Part shown: piece by piece, positions 24,507-32,728 of the stretch
Position numbering within the stretch: the first letter of the stretch is position 1
Layout of the letters: each line of letters starts with the position of its first letter
Source of the DNA: a virus
DNA length: 46,071 nucleotides
Direction: 5' to 3' (one strand)
IMG/VR virus record: IMGVR_UViG_3300041586_000099
Span: 1-46,071 of that record
The notes under the pieces: generated by a model
Database searches by the model: none
Told to the model about the DNA's origin: nothing
The model's input: only the letters and a program-made list of their open reading frames with translations
Program-made: the position numbers and the translations under genes

Positions 24507-25043
24507 CAGGTTCTACCCGGTTATAGCGGGGCCGCCGGGCAGCCGCCGAGAGGGTCAAAAGCTGTCCCGCAGCGAAACCCTGCAAAATCAAACACTTGAC
24601 CAAAACTAAGGTCTGTCCCGCAGCTGTCCCGCAAGAATTTTCGCTCTGCTGGACAGATAAGCCGCTGATAACAAATCAGAAAACCCGTTCTGTCCCGTGT
24701 CCCGCTATAGCATTGTCTAATATCTTATTTAATACTCAAATCTTACTCATTACTCTATACCCACATATACATAAGGGTCTAGATTTTGGTGGCCGACGGG
24801 ACAAAACGACCTTATCCGGCTGATAACAAACGAAATAAGTTGTCCCGCAGCGACCAAAACCCTGCGGGACAAGGCCCTAGTGCTGGCCATTACCACTTTT
24901 TTGCGGGACAAACTTCTGACAATGGTTGTCAAACCCTCCGGACGTGGCTCCGGACGTGCCCCGGACGTGGCCCGGACGTGGCCCGGACGTGGCGCTCCGC
25001 CGTCGGTTTTGTAGGTTTTGAACTCCACTCCCGAACCTCGAAA
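24507..25043. other. Candidate replication origin: TGTCCCGC iterons and AT-rich island
   Basis: Noncoding. TGTCCCGC/T occurs in direct orientation at 24563, 24614, 24625, 24691, 24698 and 24841, and inverted at 24796, 24864 and 24903: nine copies in ~350 bp. Most are followed by AG or AA. GCTGATAACAAA is repeated at 24664 and 24819. Between them (24706-24790) lies an AT-rich stretch that stands out in this GC-rich sequence. A dyad TGACA-N5-TGTCA is at 24917-24931. The adjacent gene is the primase-helicase. Iterons, an unwinding element and an initiator-type gene together suggest an origin; a multi-operator control region is the alternative. Confidence 0.55.
24938..24995. repeat. Helically phased GGACGTG array
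   Basis: Five GGACGTG words start at 24940, 24952, 24963, 24974 and 24985, spaced 12, 11, 11 and 11 bp, about one helical turn each. The last three units are exact CCCGGACGTGG copies. It lies at the edge of the iteron region. The same word is very common across the whole window. Confidence 0.8.
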
Positions 25044-25078
25044 CACGAAAAAACCCGCCGGAAATCCCCCGGCGGGTT
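25044..25078 (-). terminator. Rho-independent terminator of the primase-helicase gene
   Basis: Perfect 10-bp stem (25052-25061 with 25069-25078), 7-nt loop, followed on the minus strand by TTTTTT. It sits 55 bp after the primase-helicase stop and ends the minus-strand integrase/primase side before the origin-like region. Confidence 0.85.
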
Positions 25079-25132
25079 CTCTGACCTCGCGTTTCTGGCC
25101 CGATCAGGGGTCAGGTGGACCCGTCTCGGGGG

Positions 25133-27676
25133 TCAGGTGGACCCGTCACCGATCCCCAAGTTTCCGACGGCGGCGTCAATAATAGCCTGCGCCTCGGCCA
25201 AGGCCCGGTTCACTTGATCGCCACTCCCAAGCGCCTCGGCGGCAAGCCGTTCCTTGTCGCCCATAGCCGGACCGAACCAGACCATGTGGCGCTCTTTCCC
25301 GGCGCGGCCACGCTTCCCCGGCTTGCACCCCGCATAGTCGATCCCGCTCCGGCAGGACCGGGTGCTGGACCTGACCGCCACGTTCTTCGGCGCGCGGTTC
25401 TGCACCAAAGCCTCCACTTCGGTCAGTGTGAAATAAAGCCGGTTTGCCATGAGGCCCCCGGCCTCGAACTGATCAGCGACCCAACCCGCGACCTCGGACA
25501 TGTTCTCGCGCAGCATTTGGCGCTTGCTGTCCCCAAAATTCGGCGCGGGTGCGAACGGATTGAAGTGCGTTATGTCCCGGGACGCCAGAAATTCATGGAT
25601 GCGCTCCAACTCGGGCAAGTCCTTCAAGGCGGCTCCGATGCGCTGGTAGAACGCAGGCGGGGCCGGGACCGCAGGGGAGATATAAGGGACGAACCGGCGG
25701 TCGTCCGGCTCCATACCGGCCAAGGCGTCCCAATTATTCGTGGACGCCACGAAGTTTGCCGTCGGCTCGAAAGAGTAGGGCTTCATAAACTTCTCGTTCA
25801 GCCGGACGCGACCCGCCGTCGCCCCGGTCCAGTCCTTTATGAGGTTGTAGGTCTGCGCTCCGATCGTCAGGCGCAACTCGCTCAAGACCACCACCTGCGC
25901 CCGCAAGAACTCATTGAACTGTCCCTCAAGGGCCAACCGCCCCGCCCGCAGGACGTTCTGGCTGCCCAGAATTGTGAACAGCGGCTCGAAGATCACGTCC
26001 TTGCCGATGCCCTGCCCCCCAACCAACGTCAGGATGCAGGACGTCCGCGCTCCCGGATGCTGGACAAAAAACGCATAGACGTCCAACCAGAACTCCCGGG
26101 CGTCCTTGTCCGGCAGGACGTGGTCCACCACCTCGAACCACGCCAGCGGCAGACCAACCCGCCGCCCGATCGACCCCGGTTTCCACAGGTTCACATGCGG
26201 CCTGAACTCGTCGTCGCTGGCGGCACGCGCCAACACCACCGCCGCCCGGACGCCGGGCTTGTAGGTCAGGCCGACCGCATGACGCAACCGCCCGTCGTTC
26301 ATGAAGACGTTGGCCGCACGCTTCAACCCGGTCTGGCCCACAGGAAACACCGCCAAGACGGCCTCGGCCCGGTCGAATTGGTCGTGGGTCAAGAGCGACC
26401 GCGTCACGGTGTCGAAGAAAGCGTTTTGCTCGCCCACATAGACATACCGCTCCGACAGTTGCAGCATGGCCCCCACGGACGCTTCTTCTCGCACCACGGC
26501 GTTGCCCGCCACGGTCAAGGCCAGCTTCTCCGCGTCGCGGGTGACAGCGTCGGCGTCGGCACCATCGAACGTGACGCCATGAAACTCGAACCCGGCCCGT
26601 GCCATGAACTCGGACGCCGTGGACGGCTCCCCCGGCGCAAGCGACCCGATCGCGCGTCGCGCGTCCTGTTGTTCGTCGTAGGTGGCTTCCATCATGGCCC
26701 GGAAGTCCACCGATCGCAGCCCTTGGCAGGACGCATGGTGGCATTGTGCCAGTCCGTTACCCAAGAACGCGAAGCCGGTGTCAGCGTTCGCGCTGTGCAT
26801 GCCGATGTTCGGACACAAGGCGTCCACCACTCCGCTCCGCGTCCCCGTCGGGTTCATGCCAACCGCCATGGCCAGCTGAATAAGAGGCTCCGGATTGTTC
26901 AGGTCAGCGACCCGCTGCAAGTTTCCTGCGGCTCCAGTCCCGGCCCGCAACTCGGCGGACGTGAGGCCCCCCAAAGGCATGTCGGCGTCCCGCCAATCAG
27001 CGCGGCCCAACAGCGAAACCCCAATGTCGTTCAAGTCCACTTTCTCGCCACGCCGCCAAGCCGTCAGCCGGACCTCCGGCGACATGCCCACCGCGTTCCG
27101 ATATTTGGGCTTTGAATTCCAGCCGCCGGGCATGCGGATATATCGCGTGGCGTCCATGACGTCGTCGGTGAGGCCCATCTGCGGCAGCCACGCCCGGATC
27201 AGGGCCATGTCCAAGACCCGCTCCGGGGTCCGCCCGTCCCCTGACAAAGACCAACCCCACGTCTCGTTTCCGGGGGACGTCTCGATCTGGAACGTCGGCA
27301 GCGGCATGCCCAACGCAAACAGGGCGTCCCACTTCGCCCGGTCCACCTTGGTCCCGATATCGTCCACGATCAAGATGCCCTGCGAAGCGATGTTTCCCAA
27401 CGTCCGGCGGTCTGCCCCCGGCACCATCTGGCCGATGCAGAAATACAGGTCCAAGTTTTTCGGGGTGTCGAACCGTCGGGTCAGGTGCGACAGTCCCGCG
27501 CGACCGTGCCAAGAGGGAGAGCCTTCAATGTCCGCAAAACCCGTGGTCCAAACGTCGGGGGTGCTGTTCGCAGAAAACACGTCTTCCAGAAAAGCGCGCA
27601 TGCCGTCCCAAGTGTCGATGGATCGGGGCAGGGTTCCGGGTTTCGCGGGCGTGCCGACGAAAGGGGTTTGGTCCAT
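25133..27676 (-). CDS. Primase-helicase (RepB-type primase plus SF3/DUF5906-like helicase)
   Basis: An 847-aa protein. The ATG at 27674-27676 has AAGGA 9 nt upstream. N-terminal primase/primpol region: ILIVDDIGTK at ~101-110 (Asp pair as in RepB-like and archaeo-eukaryotic primases) and RMPGGWNSKPKY at ~181-192. A Cys/His cluster (C288, H294, C312, H313, H314, C317) looks like a zinc-binding stem. The C-terminal helicase: Walker A GGQGIGKD 553-560, an acidic segment VVVLSEL, sensor ASTNN and EPDDRRF (Arg finger-like), as in phage DUF5906/NrS-1-type enzymes. It would prime and unwind at the phage origin, which may lie just downstream. Confidence 0.85.
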   Translation of the reverse strand: MDQTPFVGTPAKPGTLPRSIDTWDGMRAFLEDVFSANSTPDVWTTGFADIEGSPSWHGRAGLSHLTRRFDTPKNLDLYFCIGQMVPGADRRTLGNIASQGILIVDDIGTKVDRAKWDALFALGMPLPTFQIETSPGNETWGWSLSGDGRTPERVLDMALIRAWLPQMGLTDDVMDATRYIRMPGGWNSKPKYRNAVGMSPEVRLTAWRRGEKVDLNDIGVSLLGRADWRDADMPLGGLTSAELRAGTGAAGNLQRVADLNNPEPLIQLAMAVGMNPTGTRSGVVDALCPNIGMHSANADTGFAFLGNGLAQCHHASCQGLRSVDFRAMMEATYDEQQDARRAIGSLAPGEPSTASEFMARAGFEFHGVTFDGADADAVTRDAEKLALTVAGNAVVREEASVGAMLQLSERYVYVGEQNAFFDTVTRSLLTHDQFDRAEAVLAVFPVGQTGLKRAANVFMNDGRLRHAVGLTYKPGVRAAVVLARAASDDEFRPHVNLWKPGSIGRRVGLPLAWFEVVDHVLPDKDAREFWLDVYAFFVQHPGARTSCILTLVGGQGIGKDVIFEPLFTILGSQNVLRAGRLALEGQFNEFLRAQVVVLSELRLTIGAQTYNLIKDWTGATAGRVRLNEKFMKPYSFEPTANFVASTNNWDALAGMEPDDRRFVPYISPAVPAPPAFYQRIGAALKDLPELERIHEFLASRDITHFNPFAPAPNFGDSKRQMLRENMSEVAGWVADQFEAGGLMANRLYFTLTEVEALVQNRAPKNVAVRSSTRSCRSGIDYAGCKPGKRGRAGKERHMVWFGPAMGDKERLAAEALGSGDQVNRALAEAQAIIDAAVGNLGIGDGST

Positions 27677-27762
27677 GAGGAAGTCCTTGTTTTGTAGGGT
27701 TTTTCTATTGAAGTGTGCGTGGCCGGCAAGTATTGCGGCCCCACAAAATAACCAAAACAGAC

Positions 27763-27791
27763 ACAGGGCGCAGAAGAAACCCGCGCCCTGT
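27763..27791 (-). terminator. Hairpin after the integrase gene
   Basis: 9-bp stem ACAGGGCGC / GCGCCCTGT with an 11-nt loop in the 122-bp gap between the integrase stop and the primase-helicase start. T-rich tracts flank both sides (plus strand TTTGTTTGTC; minus strand GTCTGTTTTGG). Probably a terminator, perhaps bidirectional. Confidence 0.55.
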
Positions 27792-27798
27792 TTGTTTG

Positions 27799-28866
27799 TC
27801 AAGGCCCGGCGCGGCGTCCTGCCCCTGCGGCGCGGCGCAGATAGTCTGGCGAAAACATGGCGTAGTGGCGCTCGACCACCGCGACCGTGTCGCCCATGAA
27901 GGCGGCGACCTCACCCAGAGGCACGCCCGACATGACCCGCAACGTGGCCCACGTCCGGCGCAGATCGTGAATGTGCAACCAGTCGAAGCCCAACTCCGCC
28001 CGGAACGCCGTGAACGCGAACCGCAAAGACCCGTCGTGGCCCAAGACCAACCCATCAAGAGGCTGGCCCGCCTCGGCCCACACCTGTTCAAGCACTTCGC
28101 AAAGTTCTTCGGACATGGGCAACATGACCCGCCGTTTTTTGGTGACGGTCATTTTTGGGTCGCGCAGATCGACCATCTTTCTGACAAAGTCCACCCGGTC
28201 CCACGTCAGGCCAAGCACCGCGCTCATGCGCCCCGCAGTTTCCAACGCCAGACAGACGAACAACCCCACCCGGCGCACGCTGTCCGACAGTGACTTGTCC
28301 AAGGCGCGGTCCCGCGCAGCCGTCCAGAACAACGCCTCTTGGTCGCGGTCAAGGTAGCCTTGGCGCGCCGCGCCGTCCGGCGGCAGATCGAAGTGCGGCA
28401 GAGACCCCACCGGAATGATCCGCGTCCGCTCGGCCCACTTCAAGGCCGCGCGCAGCGCACCCAACTCCCGCCGGACGGTTCCCGTCGCTATCCCCAACCC
28501 CGTGCGCTTGCGCCTATAAAAGACGACATGCTCTGGCGACAGGTCCGCCACGAAAATCCCGCCAAGACCTTTGAGCGGGGCTTGCAAACTGTTCGCCTGC
28601 GACTTGCCCTGCCCGTTCAGCCCGATCTTGTCGTCCAGATACTTGGCAATCACGTCTCCCACTGACAGGCTCACCGCCGCCCGGCCCAAGGTGTTCATGG
28701 CGTGCAGCCAATTCAGCCGCGCGGTCTCCGCGACATGGCGATCTTTTGTGCGGCACGAATAAGATCGGGTGCGGGCGCGGCTCCCCGTCCCGGCGTCCCG
28801 CTCCGTCCATCTGACTTCCCAATTCCCCGAACGGTTCTGTTCAAGTCTGGTTTCATGCAAGTCCAT
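27799..28866 (-). CDS. int: Tyrosine-type integrase
   Basis: A 355-aa site-specific recombinase. The ATG at 28864-28866 has a good GGAG 7 nt upstream, lying inside the preceding reading frame. The N-terminal arm-binding region begins LHETRLEQNRSGNWEVRW; the core-binding domain covers ~65-165. Catalytic residues: Arg in ETAGRMSAVLGLTW (~215), Lys in VTKKRRVML, HDLRR (His-x-x-Arg) and the nucleophile Tyr in VVERHYAMF. All are present, so it should be active. It integrates and excises the genome at att sites, which I could not identify. It makes this a temperate phage. Confidence 0.92.
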   Translation of the reverse strand: MDLHETRLEQNRSGNWEVRWTERDAGTGSRARTRSYSCRTKDRHVAETARLNWLHAMNTLGRAAVSLSVGDVIAKYLDDKIGLNGQGKSQANSLQAPLKGLGGIFVADLSPEHVVFYRRKRTGLGIATGTVRRELGALRAALKWAERTRIIPVGSLPHFDLPPDGAARQGYLDRDQEALFWTAARDRALDKSLSDSVRRVGLFVCLALETAGRMSAVLGLTWDRVDFVRKMVDLRDPKMTVTKKRRVMLPMSEELCEVLEQVWAEAGQPLDGLVLGHDGSLRFAFTAFRAELGFDWLHIHDLRRTWATLRVMSGVPLGEVAAFMGDTVAVVERHYAMFSPDYLRRAAGAGRRAGP

Positions 28867-29081
28867 GTTTTCGCTCCATCAATAAACGCCAGAAGGTCCG
28901 GCTTGGTGATCTTGACTGGTCGCCCCGGCAGATACTTGAGAAACCCCGCCGCGCGCCAACGCGCCACGGTCCGGGGCGTAGTCCGCAGCAAGTCCGCGAC
29001 CTCGGCCTGTGTCAGGACGTCCGGACAGTCTTTGAACATTTCGGGGGGCGAACTGCCCCACCCGTTACGGTGCAGTCCCAT
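28713..29081 (-). CDS. Excisionase-like HTH protein overlapping the integrase gene
   Basis: A 122-aa reading frame from the ATG at 29079-29081 (ATG at 29037-29039 possible). The core VLTQAEVADLLRTTPRTVARWRAAGF, then PVKITKPDLLAFIDG, is a winged-helix MerR/HTH_17 excisionase or regulator domain. It should end functionally near FIDGAKTW, but the frame continues 50 codons into the integrase gene (28713-28866), in the frame one nucleotide away. The overlap is unusually long for neighbouring phage genes. Likely RDF/Xis or integrase regulator. Confidence 0.7.
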   Translation of the reverse strand: MGLHRNGWGSSPPEMFKDCPDVLTQAEVADLLRTTPRTVARWRAAGFLKYLPGRPVKITKPDLLAFIDGAKTWTCMKPDLNRTVRGIGKSDGRSGTPGRGAAPAPDLIRAAQKIAMSRRPRG

Positions 29082-29526
29082 GTTTGTGGCTTTGTTCGGA
29101 CAGGAGAACCATCACTTGCGCGGCAGCCGCCATGGACACGACCATGTCCACTTGCAGCCGGGCGATATTCGGCTGGCCCTCAAGCGCCGTCAGCCGGTAG
29201 ACCGGAGACGTGTCCGCGTGCGCCCGCTCGGCCACAAGGTCCGGGGCCAGCTGGTCAACAGCCAACCCAAGCACGCGCGCCAGTGCCTCAAGGTTCTCGC
29301 GGGTCGGGGCCGATTTGCCCTTCTCGTATGCGGACACGCGGTCCCGGCTTTTGGCCACGGTGTAACCCCGCGCGTCTTCGACCGTCCCCCAGACGCTCCG
29401 TGCCAAGTCGCTTTGTGACAGGCCCATCGCCCGGCGGGCTTGGTAAAGTCTCGAAGGAAAAGTTCCGGTAAGATCAACTGGTTTTGCGCCCGGTCCCCAC
29501 GGGGCGTTTCTGTTTTCGGCAGCCAT
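29065..29526 (-). CDS. CI-like repressor with XRE helix-turn-helix
   Basis: A 153-aa protein. The ATG at 29524-29526 is preceded by AAGGAATAACATC. HTH region: LYQARRAMGLSQSDLARSV, an insertion GTVEDARGYTVAKSRD, then RVSAYEKGKSAPTRENLEAL. The ~60-residue tail (YRLTALEGQPNIARLQVDMVV) may be for dimerisation; there is no LexA/S24 peptidase motif, so it is probably not RecA-cleaved. It is divergent from the Cro-like gene across a perfect 22-bp inverted repeat and is the likely lysogeny master regulator. Confidence 0.75.
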   Translation of the reverse strand: MAAENRNAPWGPGAKPVDLTGTFPSRLYQARRAMGLSQSDLARSVWGTVEDARGYTVAKSRDRVSAYEKGKSAPTRENLEALARVLGLAVDQLAPDLVAERAHADTSPVYRLTALEGQPNIARLQVDMVVSMAAAAQVMVLLSEQSHKHGTAP

Positions 29527-29557
29527 GATGTTATTCCTTTCAATAACTAACACTCCA

Positions 29558-29586
29558 CATGTTGGTTCATTTGACTGTTCTGTCAA
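29558..29586 (-). promoter_or_regulatory. Promoter of the repressor gene with overlapping dyad
   Basis: Minus strand TTGACA (29586-29581), 17-nt spacer, AACATG (29563-29558), ~30 bp before the repressor start. The -35 box is embedded in TTGACTGTTCTGTCAA (29571-29586), an imperfect dyad related to TTGACAGAACTGTCAA upstream of 38522. A bound regulator would cover the -35 box. Confidence 0.5.
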
Positions 29587-29599
29587 GTCCTACACAACC

Positions 29600-29676
29600 G
29601 ACGCAGCTTATAGGTCTGGCAGGAAAACTTCCCTATCCGACTAGATATTGCGGTTGCCAGACCTATAAGCTGCGTC
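29600..29676. promoter_or_regulatory. Immunity operator: perfect 22-bp inverted repeat with divergent promoters
   Basis: 29600-29621 is the exact reverse complement of 29655-29676, with a 33-bp spacer containing TTCCCTATCCG. Each arm contains CAGACCTATAAGCTGCGTC in outward orientation. On the plus strand TTGCCA-N17-ATATTG (29654-29682) overlaps the right arm and reads toward the Cro-like gene. This is the expected layout of a pair of repressor operators controlling the lysogenic/lytic switch. Confidence 0.65.
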
Positions 29677-29765
29677 ATATTGTCGGTTTCGTCAGATAGT
29701 TATTTCAACACAATGCGCGACAAAAGGCGACGAACCGACACAATCAACTGAAAAGAGGCAGCACA

Positions 29766-30047
29766 ATGGCCCAGAACCCCGAAGCTACAGGCCCGCAACA
29801 AGTCCACTGGCGCGACAAGGCCATCATCGCCGCCGCCGGAAGCAATCCCGAAGCCATCCGCGCCTTGCTGGACCGGAACAGCCATCCCGCGCCCTCGGAC
29901 GCCGCCCTCTATCAGTGGAAGTCTCGCGGCGCGATCCCGAACCATTGGCGTCCGGCGCTGATCCACGCCCTCCTGGTCGAAAAGCGCGTCTCGGTCGATC
30001 AACTGTTCTGCCGCGCTCCGTTGCGCGCGCACGTCCCCGCCGCATGA
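29766..30047 (+). CDS. Cro-like transcriptional regulator
   Basis: A 93-aa protein, first gene of the plus-strand early operon. AAGAGGCAGCACA precedes the ATG. The HTH-like stretch AALYQWKSRGAIPNHWRPALI matches the pattern of Cro/YdaS-type phage regulators (recognition helix followed by RGxIP and a tryptophan). It lies across the operator from the CI-like gene, so it probably represses the repressor promoter to favour lytic growth. Its stop overlaps the next start (ATGA). Confidence 0.7.
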   Translation: MAQNPEATGPQQVHWRDKAIIAAAGSNPEAIRALLDRNSHPAPSDAALYQWKSRGAIPNHWRPALIHALLVEKRVSVDQLFCRAPLRAHVPAA

Positions 30048-30568
30048 CCGCGTCCGGCAGCTTCACCATTTTGGGGGTGGACCCCGGGCTGTCGGGCGCG
30101 CTGGCCTTGCTCCAAGTCAACCCCAACGGGGTCTTGCGCCTGCTGTCGGTGGCCGACATGCCACTGGTCGCGGTCAAGAAGTCCACCAAGACCCAAAACG
30201 AAATCAACCTGCCCCTGCTGTCCGTGCTGGTCGCGCCGCCCATGGCCGAACTCCCGGCGCGTGCCGTGATCGAACTTGTCCACGCCATGCCGGGACAGGG
30301 TGTCGTGTCGATGTTTCGTTTCGGGCAGGCCCTTGGCGCGGTCAGTGGCGTGTGCGCCGCCCTCGGGATACCCACCACGTTCATGCCCCCACGGGAGTGG
30401 CAGCGCGCGGTGCGCCACACCGGACGTGCGGACAAGAGTGCATCGCGTCTTTTGGCCTCGGAACTGTATCCAGAAAAAGCCCATCTTTTCAGTAGGGTAA
30501 AGGACGACGGGCGCGCAGAGGCCGTTTTAATTGCGACCGCAGCGGCAAAACTCATTTTTCACGCTTGA
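30044..30568 (+). CDS. RuvC-like Holliday junction resolvase
   Basis: A 174-aa protein. The ATG overlaps the stop of the Cro-like gene. ILGVDPGLSGALALL at 9-23 contains the first catalytic Asp (D13), AVIELVHAMPGQG the Glu (E77), and KDDGRAEAVLIA the C-terminal Asp pair (D154/D155). This is the RNase H-fold RuvC active site. It would resolve branched recombination or replication intermediates before packaging. Length is close to bacterial RuvC (~173 aa). Confidence 0.85.
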   Translation: MTASGSFTILGVDPGLSGALALLQVNPNGVLRLLSVADMPLVAVKKSTKTQNEINLPLLSVLVAPPMAELPARAVIELVHAMPGQGVVSMFRFGQALGAVSGVCAALGIPTTFMPPREWQRAVRHTGRADKSASRLLASELYPEKAHLFSRVKDDGRAEAVLIATAAAKLIFHA

Positions 30569-30637
30569 CCGGAATAGTCGTTGTGTGGTTTGTCTGGGTT
30601 GTCAGAAGGCACAACCCTCAAAACCGAAGGAAACCCG

Positions 30638-31288
30638 GTGAGTGATTTTGAATTTAACGAACTCGGCCCCAACACCAAAGTGACCACGTCCGCCATTCTT
30701 GGCCGGGCATTTGCACAGCTGGAAGGGCTGGACGACTTGCTTGTGCATCTGCGCAAAGGTCTGCCGACCCCCATGACGAACGCGCTGGACGCGCACCGTC
30801 GTGCGGACAAACAAGCCGCCAAAACCCACGAAAGAGAAGAACAAATCTTGGGCCGGGGCTACCTGAACATTCTTACGGCCACCCTCCAAGCCTATTCGGC
30901 GGAATACAAATCTCTTGCGCTGGACTTGCTCCGCGACTTCGAGACGTTCGAGGCCAAAGCCGAGAAGACGCCCGACGGTGTCATGACCCGCATCGCCGCA
31001 GAGAACGCCGTCCGTGGCGTCTTGCAGGGTTTGACCGACGCGACGTTGTTTAACATGGCCATGGCCGCACGCATCCACATGCAGAGCGCATACACCTATG
31101 ACGTGGAACTGCGCGTCCCGCGCGAAGGAAGCTGGCCGATGCCCCCCGAAATCACCGACTTGGTCGGGTTCATCTGCCACGTCTCTTTTGAAAACGTCAC
31201 CCCCGGGCCTCGCGCAGAGCAGTTCTTGCCCCCGAAGGCAGCCAAAACCACGTCCGACGCCTTGGGCTTTCTGTCCCGGTTGCACTGA
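30638..31288 (+). CDS. Early-operon protein of unknown function, 216 aa
   Basis: GTG start at 30638 with GAAGGA 6 nt upstream; an in-frame start further up lacks a site. No family recognised. The N-terminal ~110 residues are helical (AILGRAFAQLEGLDDLLVHL, ADKQAAKTHEREEQILGRGY), the rest mixed (AARIHMQSAYTYDVELRVP; DLVGFICHVSFENVTPGP). No Cys cluster, signal or nucleotide-binding loop. It precedes a helicase gene in the operon and may be a replication accessory protein. Confidence 0.6.
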   Translation: MSDFEFNELGPNTKVTTSAILGRAFAQLEGLDDLLVHLRKGLPTPMTNALDAHRRADKQAAKTHEREEQILGRGYLNILTATLQAYSAEYKSLALDLLRDFETFEAKAEKTPDGVMTRIAAENAVRGVLQGLTDATLFNMAMAARIHMQSAYTYDVELRVPREGSWPMPPEITDLVGFICHVSFENVTPGPRAEQFLPPKAAKTTSDALGFLSRLH

Positions 31289-31339
31289 CCCCCGAACCCC
31301 ACGCCCGAACCTCCCCAACAAATAAGACAGGACACGAAA

Positions 31340-32719
31340 TTGGACGTCGCTCTCCCATTCCAGCGTGAAGGTATTCACTTTCTCCAGACCCGCACCCGTG
31401 CGTTGTTGGCGGATGATGCTGGTTTGGGCAAGAGCATGCAGATGATCGGCGCGGCGGACGCGGCAGGGTGCGAACGCATCCTCGTCCTGCCCCCGACGAT
31501 CGGGCGCGTTTCGTGGAAACTGCAATTCGGAGCGTGGGACAAGTCCGCACGTCCAGTCTGGGTTTTCCCGGGCGAGACGTGCGGACTGATACCTGACGGC
31601 CCGCTGGCCATGATCGTGACACTGGACTGGCTGTCTGATCGCCGCCGCACGAAAACCCTGTTGCGCGCCATGTCCACCGCGCAGCCCTTCGACGCCGCCT
31701 TCATAGACGAAGCCCACAACCTCAAGAACCCGAAGGCCAACCGCACCAAGGCGGTCTACGGTCCCAAGCTGGACCTTGTCGGTGGCGTGCTGGCGGACGT
31801 GGCGACCATCTACGCCGCGACGGCCACGTTCACGCCGCTGAACGCCGGGGAAATCTACTCGCACCTTCGTGCGCTTTTCCCGCAAATCCTGCTGGACCTG
31901 TTTCAAAACCAGATGCCAAGCCACCAGACTTTTGTGGAGCGGTTCTGCATGGTCGAAGCGACCTCCTATGGTGACGTGATCCGGGGCAACAACCCGGCGA
32001 CCATTCCCGATCTGCGCCACGCGCTGGAGCCGGTCCTCATTCTCCGGACCAAGGAAGCCGTCCTGCCGCAACTCCCGACCCTGCGGACCTCGCGCTTGCC
32101 GCTGGACGTGGCCGACGCGGACATGCAGCGCCTCGCCCGCGAAACCGCTGACCTCTCGGACGACGATTTTCTGGCGGCAGTCGCGCTGGCCTATGGATCA
32201 GACACCGCCTATTCCACGCGCCGCCGCGCCATGGGCGTCCTGAAAGCCAAGGCCGCGCTGCCGTGGATCATCGACTATCTGGAGAACGACCCGACGCGCA
32301 AGCTGATCGTGTTCGCTCACCACCGGGAAGTGATCCAGACCCTTTGCACGGAACTTTCTCGCTACGAACCCGTCACGATCCACGGCGGCACCCGGGCAGA
32401 CGACGACGCTTTTAGCGTGAAGTGTTTCCAGAACCGCGCCCAAACGCGCGTCTTCATCGGCCAGAACCGGGCAGCCAACACCGCCGTGACGCTCACGGCA
32501 GCGGACCACGTCCTGCTTCTGGAGCCGGACCCGTCCCCGTCGCAGAACTACCAAGCGTTGAGCCGGGCGCATCGCATCGGCCAAGCGTCCAGCGTCCACG
32601 GCCTGTTTGCATACGGCACAGGCAACCCGATCGAAGCCCGCATGGTCTCCATTATCCGCCGCCGGGCCACAGACAACCAAGAACTGTTCGGGGTCGAAAC
32701 CCCCGGCGCTCACATTTAG
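31340..32719 (+). CDS. SNF2-type (SF2) helicase
   Basis: A 459-aa protein from a TTG at 31340 with AGGACACGAAA before it. Motif I DDAGLGKS (25-32), motif II DEAH (123-126), the Thr-rich IYAATATFTPL equivalent to motif III, and motif VI QALSRAHRIGQ (405-415) are complete. SMARCAL1-like small SNF2 helicases of this kind are commonly encoded in phage replication modules beside DUF2800, DUF2815 and family A polymerase genes, as here. Likely role: strand remodelling or annealing at forks. Confidence 0.88.
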   Translation: MDVALPFQREGIHFLQTRTRALLADDAGLGKSMQMIGAADAAGCERILVLPPTIGRVSWKLQFGAWDKSARPVWVFPGETCGLIPDGPLAMIVTLDWLSDRRRTKTLLRAMSTAQPFDAAFIDEAHNLKNPKANRTKAVYGPKLDLVGGVLADVATIYAATATFTPLNAGEIYSHLRALFPQILLDLFQNQMPSHQTFVERFCMVEATSYGDVIRGNNPATIPDLRHALEPVLILRTKEAVLPQLPTLRTSRLPLDVADADMQRLARETADLSDDDFLAAVALAYGSDTAYSTRRRAMGVLKAKAALPWIIDYLENDPTRKLIVFAHHREVIQTLCTELSRYEPVTIHGGTRADDDAFSVKCFQNRAQTRVFIGQNRAANTAVTLTAADHVLLLEPDPSPSQNYQALSRAHRIGQASSVHGLFAYGTGNPIEARMVSIIRRRATDNQELFGVETPGAHI

Positions 32720-32728
32720 GGAACTGAC

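Noticed and set aside
24596-24823. Possible 75-codon plus-strand gene in the iteron region
   Set aside because: No ribosome site, composition unlike the other genes, and it spans iterons and the AT-rich island.
27677-27798. attP site in the integrase flank
   Set aside because: No tRNA 3' end or convincing core/arm repeats could be recognised by reading. Host junction data would be needed.
28713-28866. Programmed -1 frameshift fusing excisionase and integrase
   Set aside because: No classical slippery heptamer in phase, and the integrase has its own good start and ribosome site.
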